From Methylococcales bacterium (GTDB lineage: Bacteria; Pseudomonadota; Gammaproteobacteria; Methylococcales; Methylomonadaceae): a DNA stretch of 49,169 nucleotides. Every line of letters starts with the position of its first letter. Positions within the stretch are counted from its first letter, which is position 1. The notes below the pieces were generated by a model. That model worked only from the letters and a program-made list of their open reading frames with translations, was not told the DNA's origin and ran no database searches. The position numbers and the translations under genes are program-made. Positions 7,269-15,739 of the stretch are shown here, piece by piece. Location: contig JAURYI010000129.1 in assembly GCA_030654015.1 (NCBI GenBank), forward strand, positions 1 to 49,169, read 5' to 3'.

Positions 7269-8630
7269 TTGGTACGGTTTTTATTCATTGCGTTATCGCT
7301 ACTGCTCATGCCCAGTTTGGCATCGGCGGCAGAATTTCATAACTTAGGATTAACGGGAACAGAGCGTGGTGTTTACACGGTTCTGATTTTTATCATTGCG
7401 TATGGCTTTGTCATGACGGAAGAATTTACGCATATGCGTAAATCCAAGCCCGTTATTCTTGCCGCAGGTATTATTTGGGGTCACGCTGCCATTTTGGCGC
7501 ATCAAGCAGGCGTTGCTACCGAAGAAATGCACAAAGTGTTTGAACACAACTTAACGGAATACGCTGAGTTGATGTTGTTCTTATTGGTTGCTATGACTTA
7601 TATCAACTCAATGGCAGAACGTAATGTATTTGAAGCCTTGCGTTCTTGGCTGGTCAGAAAACAATTCGGCTACCGTAAATTGTTTTTGATTACAGGCGTG
7701 ATTACGTTCTTCTTATCAGCGGTTGCCGATAACCTGACTGCCGCCTTATTGGTCGGCGCGGTGGTTATGGCGGTAGGTGCAGATAACCCAAAATTCGTCA
7801 GTATCGGTTTTGTCAATTTAGTCGTTGCCGCTAATGCGGGTGGTGCATTCTGTCCGTTTGGTGACATTACTACGTTAATGGTTTGGCAGGCAGGTTATGC
7901 TGAATTTTTCGACTTCTTCAAATTGTTTGTACCTTCGATGGTCAACTATGCAGTCCCTGCGGCAGTAATGTATTTTGCTGTACCTGATGAGCAACCGCTG
8001 GTTTCTGATGAAGAAGCGGTACAGTTAAAACAAGGTGCGATTGTTATTTGTGTCATGTTCTTGTTGACTATCTGTACTGCTGTGAGCTTTAAACAAGTGT
8101 TACATTTGCCGCCGTTTATGGGCATGATGACAGGTATGTCAGTGTTAATGCTCTATGGCTACTTCATCAAAAAAAGATTCACTGTTGAAGGCGAAGAAGG
8201 TTTTGATATTTTCAATAAAGTACGTCACGCCGAATGGGACACCTTATTATTCTTCTTCGGTGTCGTATTTGCGGTCGGTGGTTTAGGGTATATCGGCTAT
8301 CTGGAATTATTATCGGCGGGTATGTACGACGGCTTAGGCCCCACCACTGCCAACATTTTAGTCGGTATCATTTCTGCTATCGTTGATAACATTCCTGTGA
8401 TGTTCGCAGTATTGAACATGGGTGTAGACATGGACTTATACCAATGGCTGTTGGTCACTCTGACAGCAGGCGTGGGCGGTTCATTATTGTCAGTCGGTTC
8501 TGCGGCTGGGGTTGCTTTAATGGGTGCATCCAATCACAAATATACCTTCTTTAGTCATTTAAAATGGACTCCAGCGATTGCCGCAGGCTACGCTGCCAGT
8601 ATCCTTACACATTATTTGATTAACGGTTAA
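7269..8630 (+). CDS. nhaD: NhaD-family Na+/H+ antiporter
   Basis: An inner-membrane sodium/proton antiporter of the NhaD type, about 453 residues, with about a dozen hydrophobic segments. Landmarks are AVADNLTAALL, GGAFCPFGDITTLMVW and AIVDNIPVMFAVL, the paired Asp-containing half-helices of the ion-transporter superfamily, then GGSLLSVGSAAGVALMG. The start is unusual. An in-frame ATG exists at 7209, but the TTG at 7269 has a strong ribosome-binding site (GAGGGGG, 7257-7263) 5 nt upstream. It gives a clean cleavable-type N-terminus (VRFLFIALSLLLMPSLASA, then AEF), so TTG is preferred. It exports Na+ and helps hold internal pH. It is followed directly by an intrinsic terminator and appears monocistronic. 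Confidence 0.88.
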   Translation: MVRFLFIALSLLLMPSLASAAEFHNLGLTGTERGVYTVLIFIIAYGFVMTEEFTHMRKSKPVILAAGIIWGHAAILAHQAGVATEEMHKVFEHNLTEYAELMLFLLVAMTYINSMAERNVFEALRSWLVRKQFGYRKLFLITGVITFFLSAVADNLTAALLVGAVVMAVGADNPKFVSIGFVNLVVAANAGGAFCPFGDITTLMVWQAGYAEFFDFFKLFVPSMVNYAVPAAVMYFAVPDEQPLVSDEEAVQLKQGAIVICVMFLLTICTAVSFKQVLHLPPFMGMMTGMSVLMLYGYFIKKRFTVEGEEGFDIFNKVRHAEWDTLLFFFGVVFAVGGLGYIGYLELLSAGMYDGLGPTTANILVGIISAIVDNIPVMFAVLNMGVDMDLYQWLLVTLTAGVGGSLLSVGSAAGVALMGASNHKYTFFSHLKWTPAIAAGYAASILTHYLING

Positions 8631-8669
8631 GGCGTATTTTGCACCGCGCAATTGTGCAGTGCAGCTGAT

Positions 8670-8706
8670 AAAAAAGGTCGAAGTCCTAAGGACTCGACCT
8701 TTTTTT
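8670..8706 (+). terminator. Intrinsic terminator of nhaD
   Basis: The stem ggtcgaagtcc (8676-8686) pairs with ggactcgacc (8690-8699), with one bulged A and a 3-nt loop. It is followed by a run of seven T (8700-8706) and preceded by A6. This is a textbook rho-independent terminator 40 bp after the stop codon. Confidence 0.85.
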
Positions 8707-8754
8707 ATGCGTGTTCATTCAGAAGCGCGATAGTCCTGAACTGAGTGATAAAAA

Positions 8755-8800
8755 CGGGAGGTCAAGCTCTGCTTGACTGTCAGGAAAAGCCTGACCTCCG
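8755..8800. repeat. Compact palindrome with three possible stems
   Basis: The outer arms ggaggtca (8757-8764) and tgacctcc (8792-8799) enclose two small hairpins, tcaagctctgcttga (8762-8776) and tcaggaaaagcctga (8780-8794). The inner hairpins share bases with the outer arms, so either a long stem or two short stems can form. It lies between convergent genes (nhaD and the sugar dehydrogenase), so it may be a terminator for the latter or a REP-like element. Confidence 0.5.
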
Positions 8801-8868
8801 TCATAAGTCACTCACTCGTTACCACCACCAAAGCGCAAAGACGTTGCAATGTAAGTTATCGCTGCGTC

Positions 8869-9990
8869 TTAATGTGTACCCGCATAACTGACTTTATAAA
8901 TCACTCCAAGCTGGTCATCACTGATTAACACATTACCGTCAGGTAAAGTCAGAATATCCACAGGTCGTCCTAATACTTTACCGTCCGCTGTCAGCCAACC
9001 GCTGATAAACGCCTGTTCAGCAATCGCTTTATGGTCTTTAAATTTTACCAGAGCGACGCGATAACCTTGCGGTTCAGTGCGATTCCATGAGCCGTGTTGC
9101 GCAACGAATAACTGATTTTTATATTCAGCAGGGAACGATTTTCCCGTGTAAAAACGCATTCCCAACGGCGCGATATGGGCTTTGTATTTCCACGCAGGCG
9201 CAGTGTAATCCGCGCATTTTTTACCCGCACCAAACTCAGGATCCAGCGTGTCGCCGCCATGACAATACGGATAACCAAAATGTTCGCCTGTTTGTGTCCA
9301 TTGGTTTAATTCATCGGCGGGTTCATCATCGCCTAAATAATCCCGTCCGTTATCATTAAAAAACAGCGTGTTGGTGTCAGGTTGCCAATCAAAACCGACG
9401 GTGTTTCTTATGCCGCGTGCCAGAATTTCCAGCTCAGTGCCATTGGGATTTAAGCGCACTAATGAGGTGTAAATCTCTTTTTCAGGGTCGCAGATATTAC
9501 AGGGCGCACCAACGGCGGTATACAGTTTGTTATCGGCACCAAAGCGTAAATACTTCCAGCCATGATGTTTATCATCGGGCAGTTTATCGGTGACAACGAC
9601 AGGCGCGGGTGGCTTGTCCAAATGTTGCGTAATGGCATCAAAGCGTAAAATACGATTCACTGCCGCAACATACAACGCGCCCTCTTTATACGCCACGCCA
9701 TTGGGCATATATAAATTGTCGGCAATCACATAACGCTGATCGCTGACACCATCATGATCCGCATCGGCAAGTGCGTACACTTTGCCTTCTTTACCTGTGC
9801 CGACAAAGACCACACCATCCTCGGCTAATGCCATACTGCGCGCATTCGGCACGTTATCCGCATAAATGGAGATAGAAAATCCAGCGGGTAGCGATAATTG
9901 CTTAAGTATTTCTTGATGATCAGGTTGTGCAAAAGCTAACCCCGTGTTAAATAAAAGCAGGGCAGAAAGGGTAGTTTTTAGTGAAACCAT
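8869..9990 (-). CDS. Secreted PQQ-dependent sugar/sorbosone dehydrogenase family beta-propeller
   Basis: A 373-residue member of the soluble glucose/sorbosone dehydrogenase family: periplasmic six-bladed propellers that oxidise aldoses or related alcohols with PQQ. A signal peptide is clear (MVSLKTTLSALLLFNTGLAFA, cleaved before QPDHQ). Family features are ARSMALAEDGVVFVG, PNGVAYKEGALYVA, GVGDFS-like blade repeats and VAQHGSWNR near the end. The cysteines in APCNICDPEKE and YCHGG/KKCADY may form disulfides, consistent with export. The ATG at 9990 is chosen over one at 10014 because GGAG lies 9 nt upstream and the signal peptide starts there. The substrate is unknown and some relatives have lost PQQ binding. 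Confidence 0.82.
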   Translation of the reverse strand: MVSLKTTLSALLLFNTGLAFAQPDHQEILKQLSLPAGFSISIYADNVPNARSMALAEDGVVFVGTGKEGKVYALADADHDGVSDQRYVIADNLYMPNGVAYKEGALYVAAVNRILRFDAITQHLDKPPAPVVVTDKLPDDKHHGWKYLRFGADNKLYTAVGAPCNICDPEKEIYTSLVRLNPNGTELEILARGIRNTVGFDWQPDTNTLFFNDNGRDYLGDDEPADELNQWTQTGEHFGYPYCHGGDTLDPEFGAGKKCADYTAPAWKYKAHIAPLGMRFYTGKSFPAEYKNQLFVAQHGSWNRTEPQGYRVALVKFKDHKAIAEQAFISGWLTADGKVLGRPVDILTLPDGNVLISDDQLGVIYKVSYAGTH

Positions 9991-10183
9991 GAGCTTAATC
10001 TCCAGTAATGACAATGCGCTTATATTAGTATCATTGTGGAAAAACAGATAGTTAAATAGTAAATGGTTTTTTAGCTTAATTTATGATTGACTAAGGCAAA
10101 GTCAGGCTGGGTATCGGGCGATAATTTATACTCACTATTTCATTTCATTTCATCACGTTGCTAAAGCGCAGCAAGAGGGCAAT

Positions 10184-11917
10184 ATGCCAAGATTAACACC
10201 GCAAGAAAAAACCTTCCGCACTCATGACGGTGTGGAGCTGTTTTACCGCTACTGGTCTACAGCGAAACCCAAAGGCGCGATTGTGTTAATCCATCGTGGT
10301 CATGAACATTCGGGGCGCATGGCGCATTTGGTTGATGAGTTGCAACTGCCTGAGTATGCGTTTTTTGCTCACGATGCGCGGGGTTACGGACGTTCCCCGG
10401 GGGTGCGTGGTTTTAGTCCTAGTCTTGGTACATCGGTGCGTGATGTACAAACCTTTATTGACCATATTGCCGACAGCTACAAAATCCCCGTTGAAAATAT
10501 CGCCGTGATTGCGCAAAGCGTGGGCGCAGTAGTGGCGGCAACGTGGGCGCATGATTACGCGCCGAAAATTCGCTGTATGGTGCTGGCTTCGCCTGCGTTT
10601 AAAGTGAAATTGTATATGCCGTTTGCGCGGTTTAATCTGAAATTAATCCAGTCGCTACGCGGGAATTTTTTCGTCAACAGCTATGTGAAAGCGAAATTTC
10701 TCACCCATGATGCAGAACGCATTGCCAGTTATAACAGCGACCCGCTGATTACCCGTCCCATCTCGGTTAATATTCTGCTCGCGTTGTATGAAACCGCTGA
10801 ACGGATTGTTGCCGATGCCGAAGCGATACAAGTGCCGACGCAATTGTTAATTTCAGGTGATGATTGGGTGGTGCATCATTTGCCGCAATATGAATTCCTT
10901 GCCAGATTAGGTGCAACTATTAAAGAAGTGCATTTATTGGCTGGCTTTTTTCACGATACTTTTGGTGAAAAAGACCGCGCCTTAGCGGTCAGCAAAGCAC
11001 GGCGTTTTATTGAACGACAGTTCACCGAATCGCCGCCGCGTGAAAGTTTACTCGATGCGCATTTAGCAGGTTTTACCAAGCGGGAAGCGGATGCACTGGC
11101 TGAACCAACCCGCAGACTGTATTGGTCGGCAACCCGTTTCTGGTTAAAAGTGTTTGGTTTGCTATCCGCTGGTATCAAGCTGGGGCATCAAACAGGTTTC
11201 GATTCAGGCAGCACCTTAGATTATGTGTATCGCAATCAACCGTCTGGTCTCACGCCATTGGGTAAGTTAATCGACAAAAATTATCTTAACTCTATCGGCT
11301 GGCGCGGTATTCGTCAGCGCAAAATTCATGTTGAAGAATTGCTTTGCAAAGCCATGTCCTTATTGGCAGCAGCGAATAAAAAAGTCCACATTGTTGATAT
11401 TGCCGCAGGGCATGGACGCTATGTACTCGAAGCTCTCACCAACAGCGACGTTAAACCTGATTCCATTTTATTGCGTGATTATAGCGATATTAATGTGCGT
11501 GACGGTTCGGCATTGATTCGTCAAAAAGGGCTGGAAGCCATTGCCCGTTTTGAAAAAGGCGACGCATTTAATGCGGATAATTTAGCGGCAATCAAACCGC
11601 GTCCAACCATCGGTATTGTGTCGGGTTTGTATGAACTGTTTGCTGATAATGAACAAGTGCGCCGTTCTCTGGCGGGGCTGAGTTCGGCAATTCCCGCAGG
11701 CGGTTATTTGATTTATACCTGCCAACCGTGGCATCCGCAATTAGAATTCATTGCCCGCGCCTTGACCAGTCATCGCCAAGGTTCAGCGTGGGTGATGCGT
11801 CGCCGTACACAGGCAGAAATGGATCAGCTTGTCGAAGCGGCGGGGTTTAAAAAACTCGAACAACGTATAGACGATTGGGGTATTTTCACTGTCAGCCTCG
11901 CCCAACGCAATGGTTGA
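10184..11917 (+). CDS. YnbC-like fusion of alpha/beta hydrolase and SAM methyltransferase
   Basis: A 577-residue two-domain protein. Residues about 10-290 form a monoacylglycerol-lipase-like alpha/beta hydrolase with nucleophile S112 in AQSVGA, and SGDD and FFHD near 223 and 256 as likely Asp and His positions. Residues about 380-575 form a class I methyltransferase with the SAM-binding motif DIAAGHG at 405-411. The same fusion occurs in E. coli YnbC, where it precedes the phosphatase YnbD, as here. A role in remodelling or modifying a phospholipid-like product is inferred from the context. The gene overlaps ynbD by 8 bp (11910-11917). No signal peptide is seen, so it is probably cytoplasmic or membrane-associated. 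Confidence 0.85.
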   Translation: MPRLTPQEKTFRTHDGVELFYRYWSTAKPKGAIVLIHRGHEHSGRMAHLVDELQLPEYAFFAHDARGYGRSPGVRGFSPSLGTSVRDVQTFIDHIADSYKIPVENIAVIAQSVGAVVAATWAHDYAPKIRCMVLASPAFKVKLYMPFARFNLKLIQSLRGNFFVNSYVKAKFLTHDAERIASYNSDPLITRPISVNILLALYETAERIVADAEAIQVPTQLLISGDDWVVHHLPQYEFLARLGATIKEVHLLAGFFHDTFGEKDRALAVSKARRFIERQFTESPPRESLLDAHLAGFTKREADALAEPTRRLYWSATRFWLKVFGLLSAGIKLGHQTGFDSGSTLDYVYRNQPSGLTPLGKLIDKNYLNSIGWRGIRQRKIHVEELLCKAMSLLAAANKKVHIVDIAAGHGRYVLEALTNSDVKPDSILLRDYSDINVRDGSALIRQKGLEAIARFEKGDAFNADNLAAIKPRPTIGIVSGLYELFADNEQVRRSLAGLSSAIPAGGYLIYTCQPWHPQLEFIARALTSHRQGSAWVMRRRTQAEMDQLVEAAGFKKLEQRIDDWGIFTVSLAQRNG

Positions 11918-13208
11918 GCAATCACGCCCTTGGAAACGCGGATTGGCGTGGTTGCTGTTACTCGCGCCGTTCTTTTTTACCACTTATAGCTTTAGCAATT
12001 GGCTAGCCGCACAACGTAGCGATGTCGGCTCAGTGGTCTTTGAGTGGGAAATCGGAATGCCGTTTTTGCCGTGGACGATTCTGCCCTATTGGGTGATTGA
12101 TTTGTTTTATGGCTTATCGTTGCTGATACCGCGCTCGCGTGATGAACTCGATGCCCATGCGAAACGCTTATTCACCGCGCAAGTTATTTCCGTGCTGTGC
12201 TTTATTGCCTTCCCGTTGCGCTTTAGTTTTGAGCGTCCTGAAACCAGCGGTGTGTTTGGCTGGTTATTTGATGTGCTGCTGGGTTTTGACCTGCCGTTTA
12301 ATCAAGCACCGTCACTGCATATCAGCTTATTAGTCATCCTGTGGACGCTGTATGCGCGTTATCTATCGGGCTGGTGGTTGTGGCTGTTACGTTTGATTGC
12401 GCTGTCTATCGGTTTGTCAGTATTAACCACTTACCAACACCATTTCATTGATATACCCACTGGCGCGTTAGTCGGTTGTATCGCCGTGATGTTATTTCCG
12501 TTACAGCCACAAACCGAGATTAGGCAACGCGACCCGCACCGCTTTGTATTGGGTGCGTATTATTTGGCAGGCGCGGTCATACTTGCGGTGTTAGCCGTGT
12601 TATTGCAAGGTGCGTGGCTGTGGTTATTATGGGGTGCGTGTGCCTTAACCGCCGTTGCCAGCATTTACTTTTTGGGCAATCCTTTATTGTTTCGCAATCA
12701 TAACGGACGCATGGAAGAAGCGGTGCTGGTGTTACTCGCACCGTATTTATTATGCGCGTGGCTTAATTCGCGTTGCTGGACGTATAAACATCCTGAACCG
12801 AGTGAAATTGTAGCGGGTTTGTGGCTGTCGCGTTTACCTTCGCGTTCAGTCATTAAGCAATTACAACCTGTCAGTTTGGTGGATTGTTGCGCTGAATTAC
12901 CTGTCATGGCGTGCGGTCAGGCTGTTTATGGTGTGCCGATGTTGGATTTACTCGCCCCTGAAGTGGCACAAATCGAACAAGGCGTGGCGGTCATTAACGC
13001 CGCCCGACAATCGGGTAATACGCTGGTGTTTTGTGCGCTGGGTTATTCACGCAGTGCGGTGATTATTATCGCCAGTCTCATAGATCAAGGACTAGCGGCA
13101 AACATTGATGAGGCGGTCGATAGAGTACGCAAGGCGCGACCCAGATTGGTATTATCGGCGTTGCATAGAGCAAAACTGGAGGACTGGTATGAACGAAACC
13201 AACGATGA
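11910..13208 (+). CDS. YnbD-like PAP2 plus dual-specificity phosphatase membrane protein
   Basis: A 432-residue protein. The N-terminal two thirds is a multi-spanning PAP2 (lipid phosphatase) domain with the motif pieces PSLHISL near 132-138 and TTYQHHFIDIPTGAL near 174-188. The C-terminal 150 residues are a dual-specificity/tyrosine phosphatase domain with the C-x5-R loop CALGYSR. The residue before the catalytic Cys is Phe where the classical motif has His. The arrangement equals E. coli YnbD. It could dephosphorylate a phosphatidyl-alcohol or lipid phosphate on one face and a phospho-substrate on the cytoplasmic face. It overlaps ynbC by 8 bp and the next gene by 20 bp. Confidence 0.85.
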   Translation: MVEQSRPWKRGLAWLLLLAPFFFTTYSFSNWLAAQRSDVGSVVFEWEIGMPFLPWTILPYWVIDLFYGLSLLIPRSRDELDAHAKRLFTAQVISVLCFIAFPLRFSFERPETSGVFGWLFDVLLGFDLPFNQAPSLHISLLVILWTLYARYLSGWWLWLLRLIALSIGLSVLTTYQHHFIDIPTGALVGCIAVMLFPLQPQTEIRQRDPHRFVLGAYYLAGAVILAVLAVLLQGAWLWLLWGACALTAVASIYFLGNPLLFRNHNGRMEEAVLVLLAPYLLCAWLNSRCWTYKHPEPSEIVAGLWLSRLPSRSVIKQLQPVSLVDCCAELPVMACGQAVYGVPMLDLLAPEVAQIEQGVAVINAARQSGNTLVFCALGYSRSAVIIIASLIDQGLAANIDEAVDRVRKARPRLVLSALHRAKLEDWYERNQR

Positions 13209-13614
13209 GCTATTAACCGCCACGATAAGCGCGGCGTTCCTTCGTTCTATGGGCAACGTGCTGAACAATTGGTCAATGCTGTTGGCATTAGCGGCAATAC
13301 TGATCATCGGCTTAAAAACCAACAGCGTTTACAGTGTCGCTTTGTTGTCTGCGTCGGTGAGTGCGGCACTGATACAAGCCTATTTTGCTGCCCGTTGTGC
13401 CTTTGATGCGGCGGTATTTGCAGCTTTAGGCGGAGAAATCAGGCAATATGAAGGCTTTGACCGACTATTAACACGTTGGAAGCTACGAGGCGAAAATGTA
13501 GCATCCCGCTCACTGGATGAACGGGTGCGAGGTGCGATAGGCTTATTGCGTTGGCAGGCTGGTAGCTTTTGCGGGCAAATTATATTGTTGTGCGTTGGTT
13601 TGTGCTATTCCTGA
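13189..13614 (+). CDS. Small membrane protein, third gene of the ynbCD-like operon
   Basis: A 141-residue protein with two or three hydrophobic segments (about 19-45 and 47-65, and one at the C-terminus, CGQIILLCVGLCYS). No family is recognised. The ATG at 13189 is chosen over the longer frame because TGGAGG (13177-13182) lies 6 nt upstream; the extra upstream residues are the ynbD gene read in another frame. It overlaps the ynbD end by 20 bp, so co-translation is likely. It occupies a place where E. coli has CDP-alcohol phosphatidyltransferase and CDP-diglyceride synthase genes (ynbA, ynbB), but it resembles neither. Confidence 0.7.
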   Translation: MNETNDELLTATISAAFLRSMGNVLNNWSMLLALAAILIIGLKTNSVYSVALLSASVSAALIQAYFAARCAFDAAVFAALGGEIRQYEGFDRLLTRWKLRGENVASRSLDERVRGAIGLLRWQAGSFCGQIILLCVGLCYS

Positions 13615-13691
13615 TTGAGGATTCTGCCTGTGTTAATAAATACACGATGCCCAATGAATGACAATACAGTTATAGTATCATCCCGAAAAAC

Positions 13692-13720
13692 ATTGAATTA
13701 ATTTATTCCATCCCCATATA
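13692..13720 (+). promoter_or_regulatory. Heat-shock (sigma-32) type promoter of htpX
   Basis: TTGAAT (13693-13698) and CCCCATAT (13712-13719) are 13 bp apart, close to the sigma-32 consensus CTTGAAA-N13-CCCCATnT. A transcript would start near 13726, about 30 nt before htpX. HtpX is a known heat-shock/envelope-stress gene, which agrees. Confidence 0.65.
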
Positions 13721-13755
13721 ACCCCGAACATCAACTCAACAAGAGGGCTATTCCC

Positions 13756-14634
13756 ATGATGCGTATTTTGCTTTTCTTGGCGACCAACATCGCCATAATG
13801 TTTGTTATCAGTATTATTTTCAGTGTTTTAGGCTTAACAGGTACGCTGGACGCGCAAGGTGTCGATCTTAATCTCAATGCTTTATTAGTTATGTCGGCAA
13901 TTATTGGCATGGTGGGTTCGTTCATTTCGTTAGCCATGTCTAAATGGTCAGCTAAAAGAGCGATGGGCGTTTATGTGATTGAACAGCCGCAAGATCAAAC
14001 CGAACGCTGGTTGATTGAGGTGGTGAAGCGTCAGGCGCAACGGGTCGGTATTGATATGCCCGAAGTCGGTATTTTCAACACCCCAGAACCCAATGCGTTT
14101 GCCACTGGCATGACTAAAAACAGCTCCTTGGTTGCTGTGAGTTCAGGCTTATTGCAAACCATGAACCAAGATGAAGTCGAAGCGGTTATCGGGCATGAAA
14201 TGAGCCACGTTGCCAATGGCGATATGGTGACAATGGCGTTAATGCAGGGCGTGTTGAATACGTTTGTGTATTTTTTCGCTACGGTCATCGGTCATATTGT
14301 TGATCGCACCGTCTTTAAAACCGAAGAGGGACGAGGCCCGGCGTATTATATTGTGCAGATAGTGGCACAAATCGTGTTGGGCATTTTGGCTTCCATGATA
14401 GTGCTGTGGTTCTCACGTTACCGTGAATTCAAAGCCGATGCAGGCGGTGCGAATTTGGCAGGACGTGAAAAAATGATCAGTGCGTTACGCGCCTTACAAC
14501 GCAATCAGGAAGCACCACCGTTAGCAGGTCAATTAGCCGCCTTTGGTATCAGCGGCAGCGGCGGTATGTCGCGTTTATTTATGAGTCACCCACCCTTAGA
14601 AGAGCGCATTGCCGCTTTACAAAATCAACGTTAA
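13756..14634 (+). CDS. htpX: Membrane zinc metalloprotease HtpX
   Basis: A 292-residue M48-family inner-membrane protease that takes part in quality control of misfolded membrane proteins, often alongside FtsH. Two N-terminal membrane segments (about 4-24 and 35-55) precede the zinc motif HEMSH at 147-151. Two more hydrophobic segments follow (about 157-180 and 195-220), then the third-ligand region YREFKADAGGANLAG. The length and order match E. coli HtpX. The start is the first of two adjacent ATG codons; AGAGGG lies about 9 nt upstream. The sigma-32-like promoter just upstream fits the known regulation. A hairpin follows the stop codon. Confidence 0.95.
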   Translation: MMRILLFLATNIAIMFVISIIFSVLGLTGTLDAQGVDLNLNALLVMSAIIGMVGSFISLAMSKWSAKRAMGVYVIEQPQDQTERWLIEVVKRQAQRVGIDMPEVGIFNTPEPNAFATGMTKNSSLVAVSSGLLQTMNQDEVEAVIGHEMSHVANGDMVTMALMQGVLNTFVYFFATVIGHIVDRTVFKTEEGRGPAYYIVQIVAQIVLGILASMIVLWFSRYREFKADAGGANLAGREKMISALRALQRNQEAPPLAGQLAAFGISGSGGMSRLFMSHPPLEERIAALQNQR

Positions 14635-14650
14635 TTTTCACTGACAAGCT

Positions 14651-14681
14651 CTGCGCGGTTTTAACAACCGCGCAGGGTTTT
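14651..14681 (+). terminator. Hairpin terminator after htpX
   Basis: The arms ctgcgcggtt (14651-14660) and aaccgcgcag (14666-14675) are perfect, with a 5-nt loop, and are followed by ggtttta. The T run is short, so termination may be partial and the small gene 25 bp downstream may receive read-through. Confidence 0.6.
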
Positions 14682-14699
14682 AGCACAAGGATTTCCACC

Positions 14700-15083
14700 A
14701 TGAAAAAAATATTATGTGTAGCCGCCTTATTATTGGCGACCAACAGTTATGCCGAAAATAATAAAAATGAATGGCAAAACACCACAATTTCCGAAGCGAC
14801 TATCGAAAAAATCCAAGCCGCAAAATATGAATATAAAAAATGCGTCAGTGATGAAATGCAAAAAGCCACTTATGCCAGCCAAGAAAGCCGCGCCGCCACA
14901 GAAACCATCATGAAACAATGCGAACCCGTGCTGACTAAAATGCGTGAAGTCTATCTGGGTGAAAAAGTTCCCGAAGTCATCGCCGACCGTCATTTAAAAC
15001 AATTACGCCTGCAAACAACCCGTGATGCGTTACAGAATATGATGTATGCCGAAGCCGCCCGTCAATCGGGTCAATCCAAGTAA
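14700..15083 (+). CDS. Small secreted protein of unknown function
   Basis: A 127-residue protein with a clear signal peptide (MKKILCVAALLLATNSYA, then ENNKNE). The mature part is charged and probably helical, with two cysteines about 30 residues apart (KKCVSD and MKQCEP) that could form a disulfide. No family is recognised. AAGGA precedes the ATG by about 8 nt. The gene lies 17 bp before the DUF2760 gene on the same strand and is probably co-transcribed with it and the Hsp70 gene. A periplasmic role alongside those proteins is only inferred from position. Confidence 0.7.
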   Translation: MKKILCVAALLLATNSYAENNKNEWQNTTISEATIEKIQAAKYEYKKCVSDEMQKATYASQESRAATETIMKQCEPVLTKMREVYLGEKVPEVIADRHLKQLRLQTTRDALQNMMYAEAARQSGQSK

Positions 15084-15100
15084 GCCGCGAGTCTGTTGCA

Positions 15101-15739
15101 ATGAATACCTATACTATTGATTTATCCTTACAGCCGACCACATTTGATTTATGGCACGTTTGCCTTGCGGGTACAGTCGCTGTGTTAGCCGTAACGCTGA
15201 TTATTGTGCTGATAGGCATGGTGATGAGCCTGCGCCGCAAACCTGAAACTATTACAATTCCTGCCGAACCCATCGTTAAAATTGTTGAAGTTGAAAAAAT
15301 CGTTGAAGTGGAAAAAATTGTTCAAGCTCCAACGCCTGAACCTGTGATTCTAAAAGAAGCCACGCCCGATGCCGCCCTGCAATTGCTGGGTTTATTACAA
15401 AAAGAAGCCCGTTTTATCGACTTTATCGAAGAAGAAATTGCCGCTTACAGTGATGCCGATATTGGTATCGCCGCGCGTGTCGTGCATGAAGGTTGCCGTA
15501 AAGCCATTAACGAACATTTCACCTTAGCCCCTGTGCGTAGCGAAGACGAAGGCAAAAAAATTACTCTGCAACAAGGCTTTGATGCTACCACCGTGCGTTT
15601 AACAGGCAATATTGTCGGTTCAGCACCGTTTACTGGCAGCCTGATTCATAAAGGCTGGCAAGTGACCAATGTACGCTTACCTAAACTGACACAAGGACAC
15701 AATGCCGCGATTATCGCCGCCGCTGAGGTTGAGCTATGA
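15101..15739 (+). CDS. DUF2760 family membrane protein
   Basis: A 212-residue protein with one membrane segment near the N-terminus (about 19-45, VCLAGTVAVLAVTLIIVLIG). A short repeat of VEVEKIVEVEKIV follows, and then a cytoplasmic-type DUF2760 domain (about 85-212) containing ALQLLGLLQKEARFIDFIEE, ADIGIAARVVHEGCRKA and the closing LPKLTQGHNAAIIAAAEVEL. Genes of this family characteristically precede Hsp70-family genes, as here. It may be the client-binding or anchoring partner of that chaperone; this is inference from context. Its stop overlaps the Hsp70 start (ATGA, 15736-15739). Confidence 0.85.
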   Translation: MNTYTIDLSLQPTTFDLWHVCLAGTVAVLAVTLIIVLIGMVMSLRRKPETITIPAEPIVKIVEVEKIVEVEKIVQAPTPEPVILKEATPDAALQLLGLLQKEARFIDFIEEEIAAYSDADIGIAARVVHEGCRKAINEHFTLAPVRSEDEGKKITLQQGFDATTVRLTGNIVGSAPFTGSLIHKGWQVTNVRLPKLTQGHNAAIIAAAEVEL

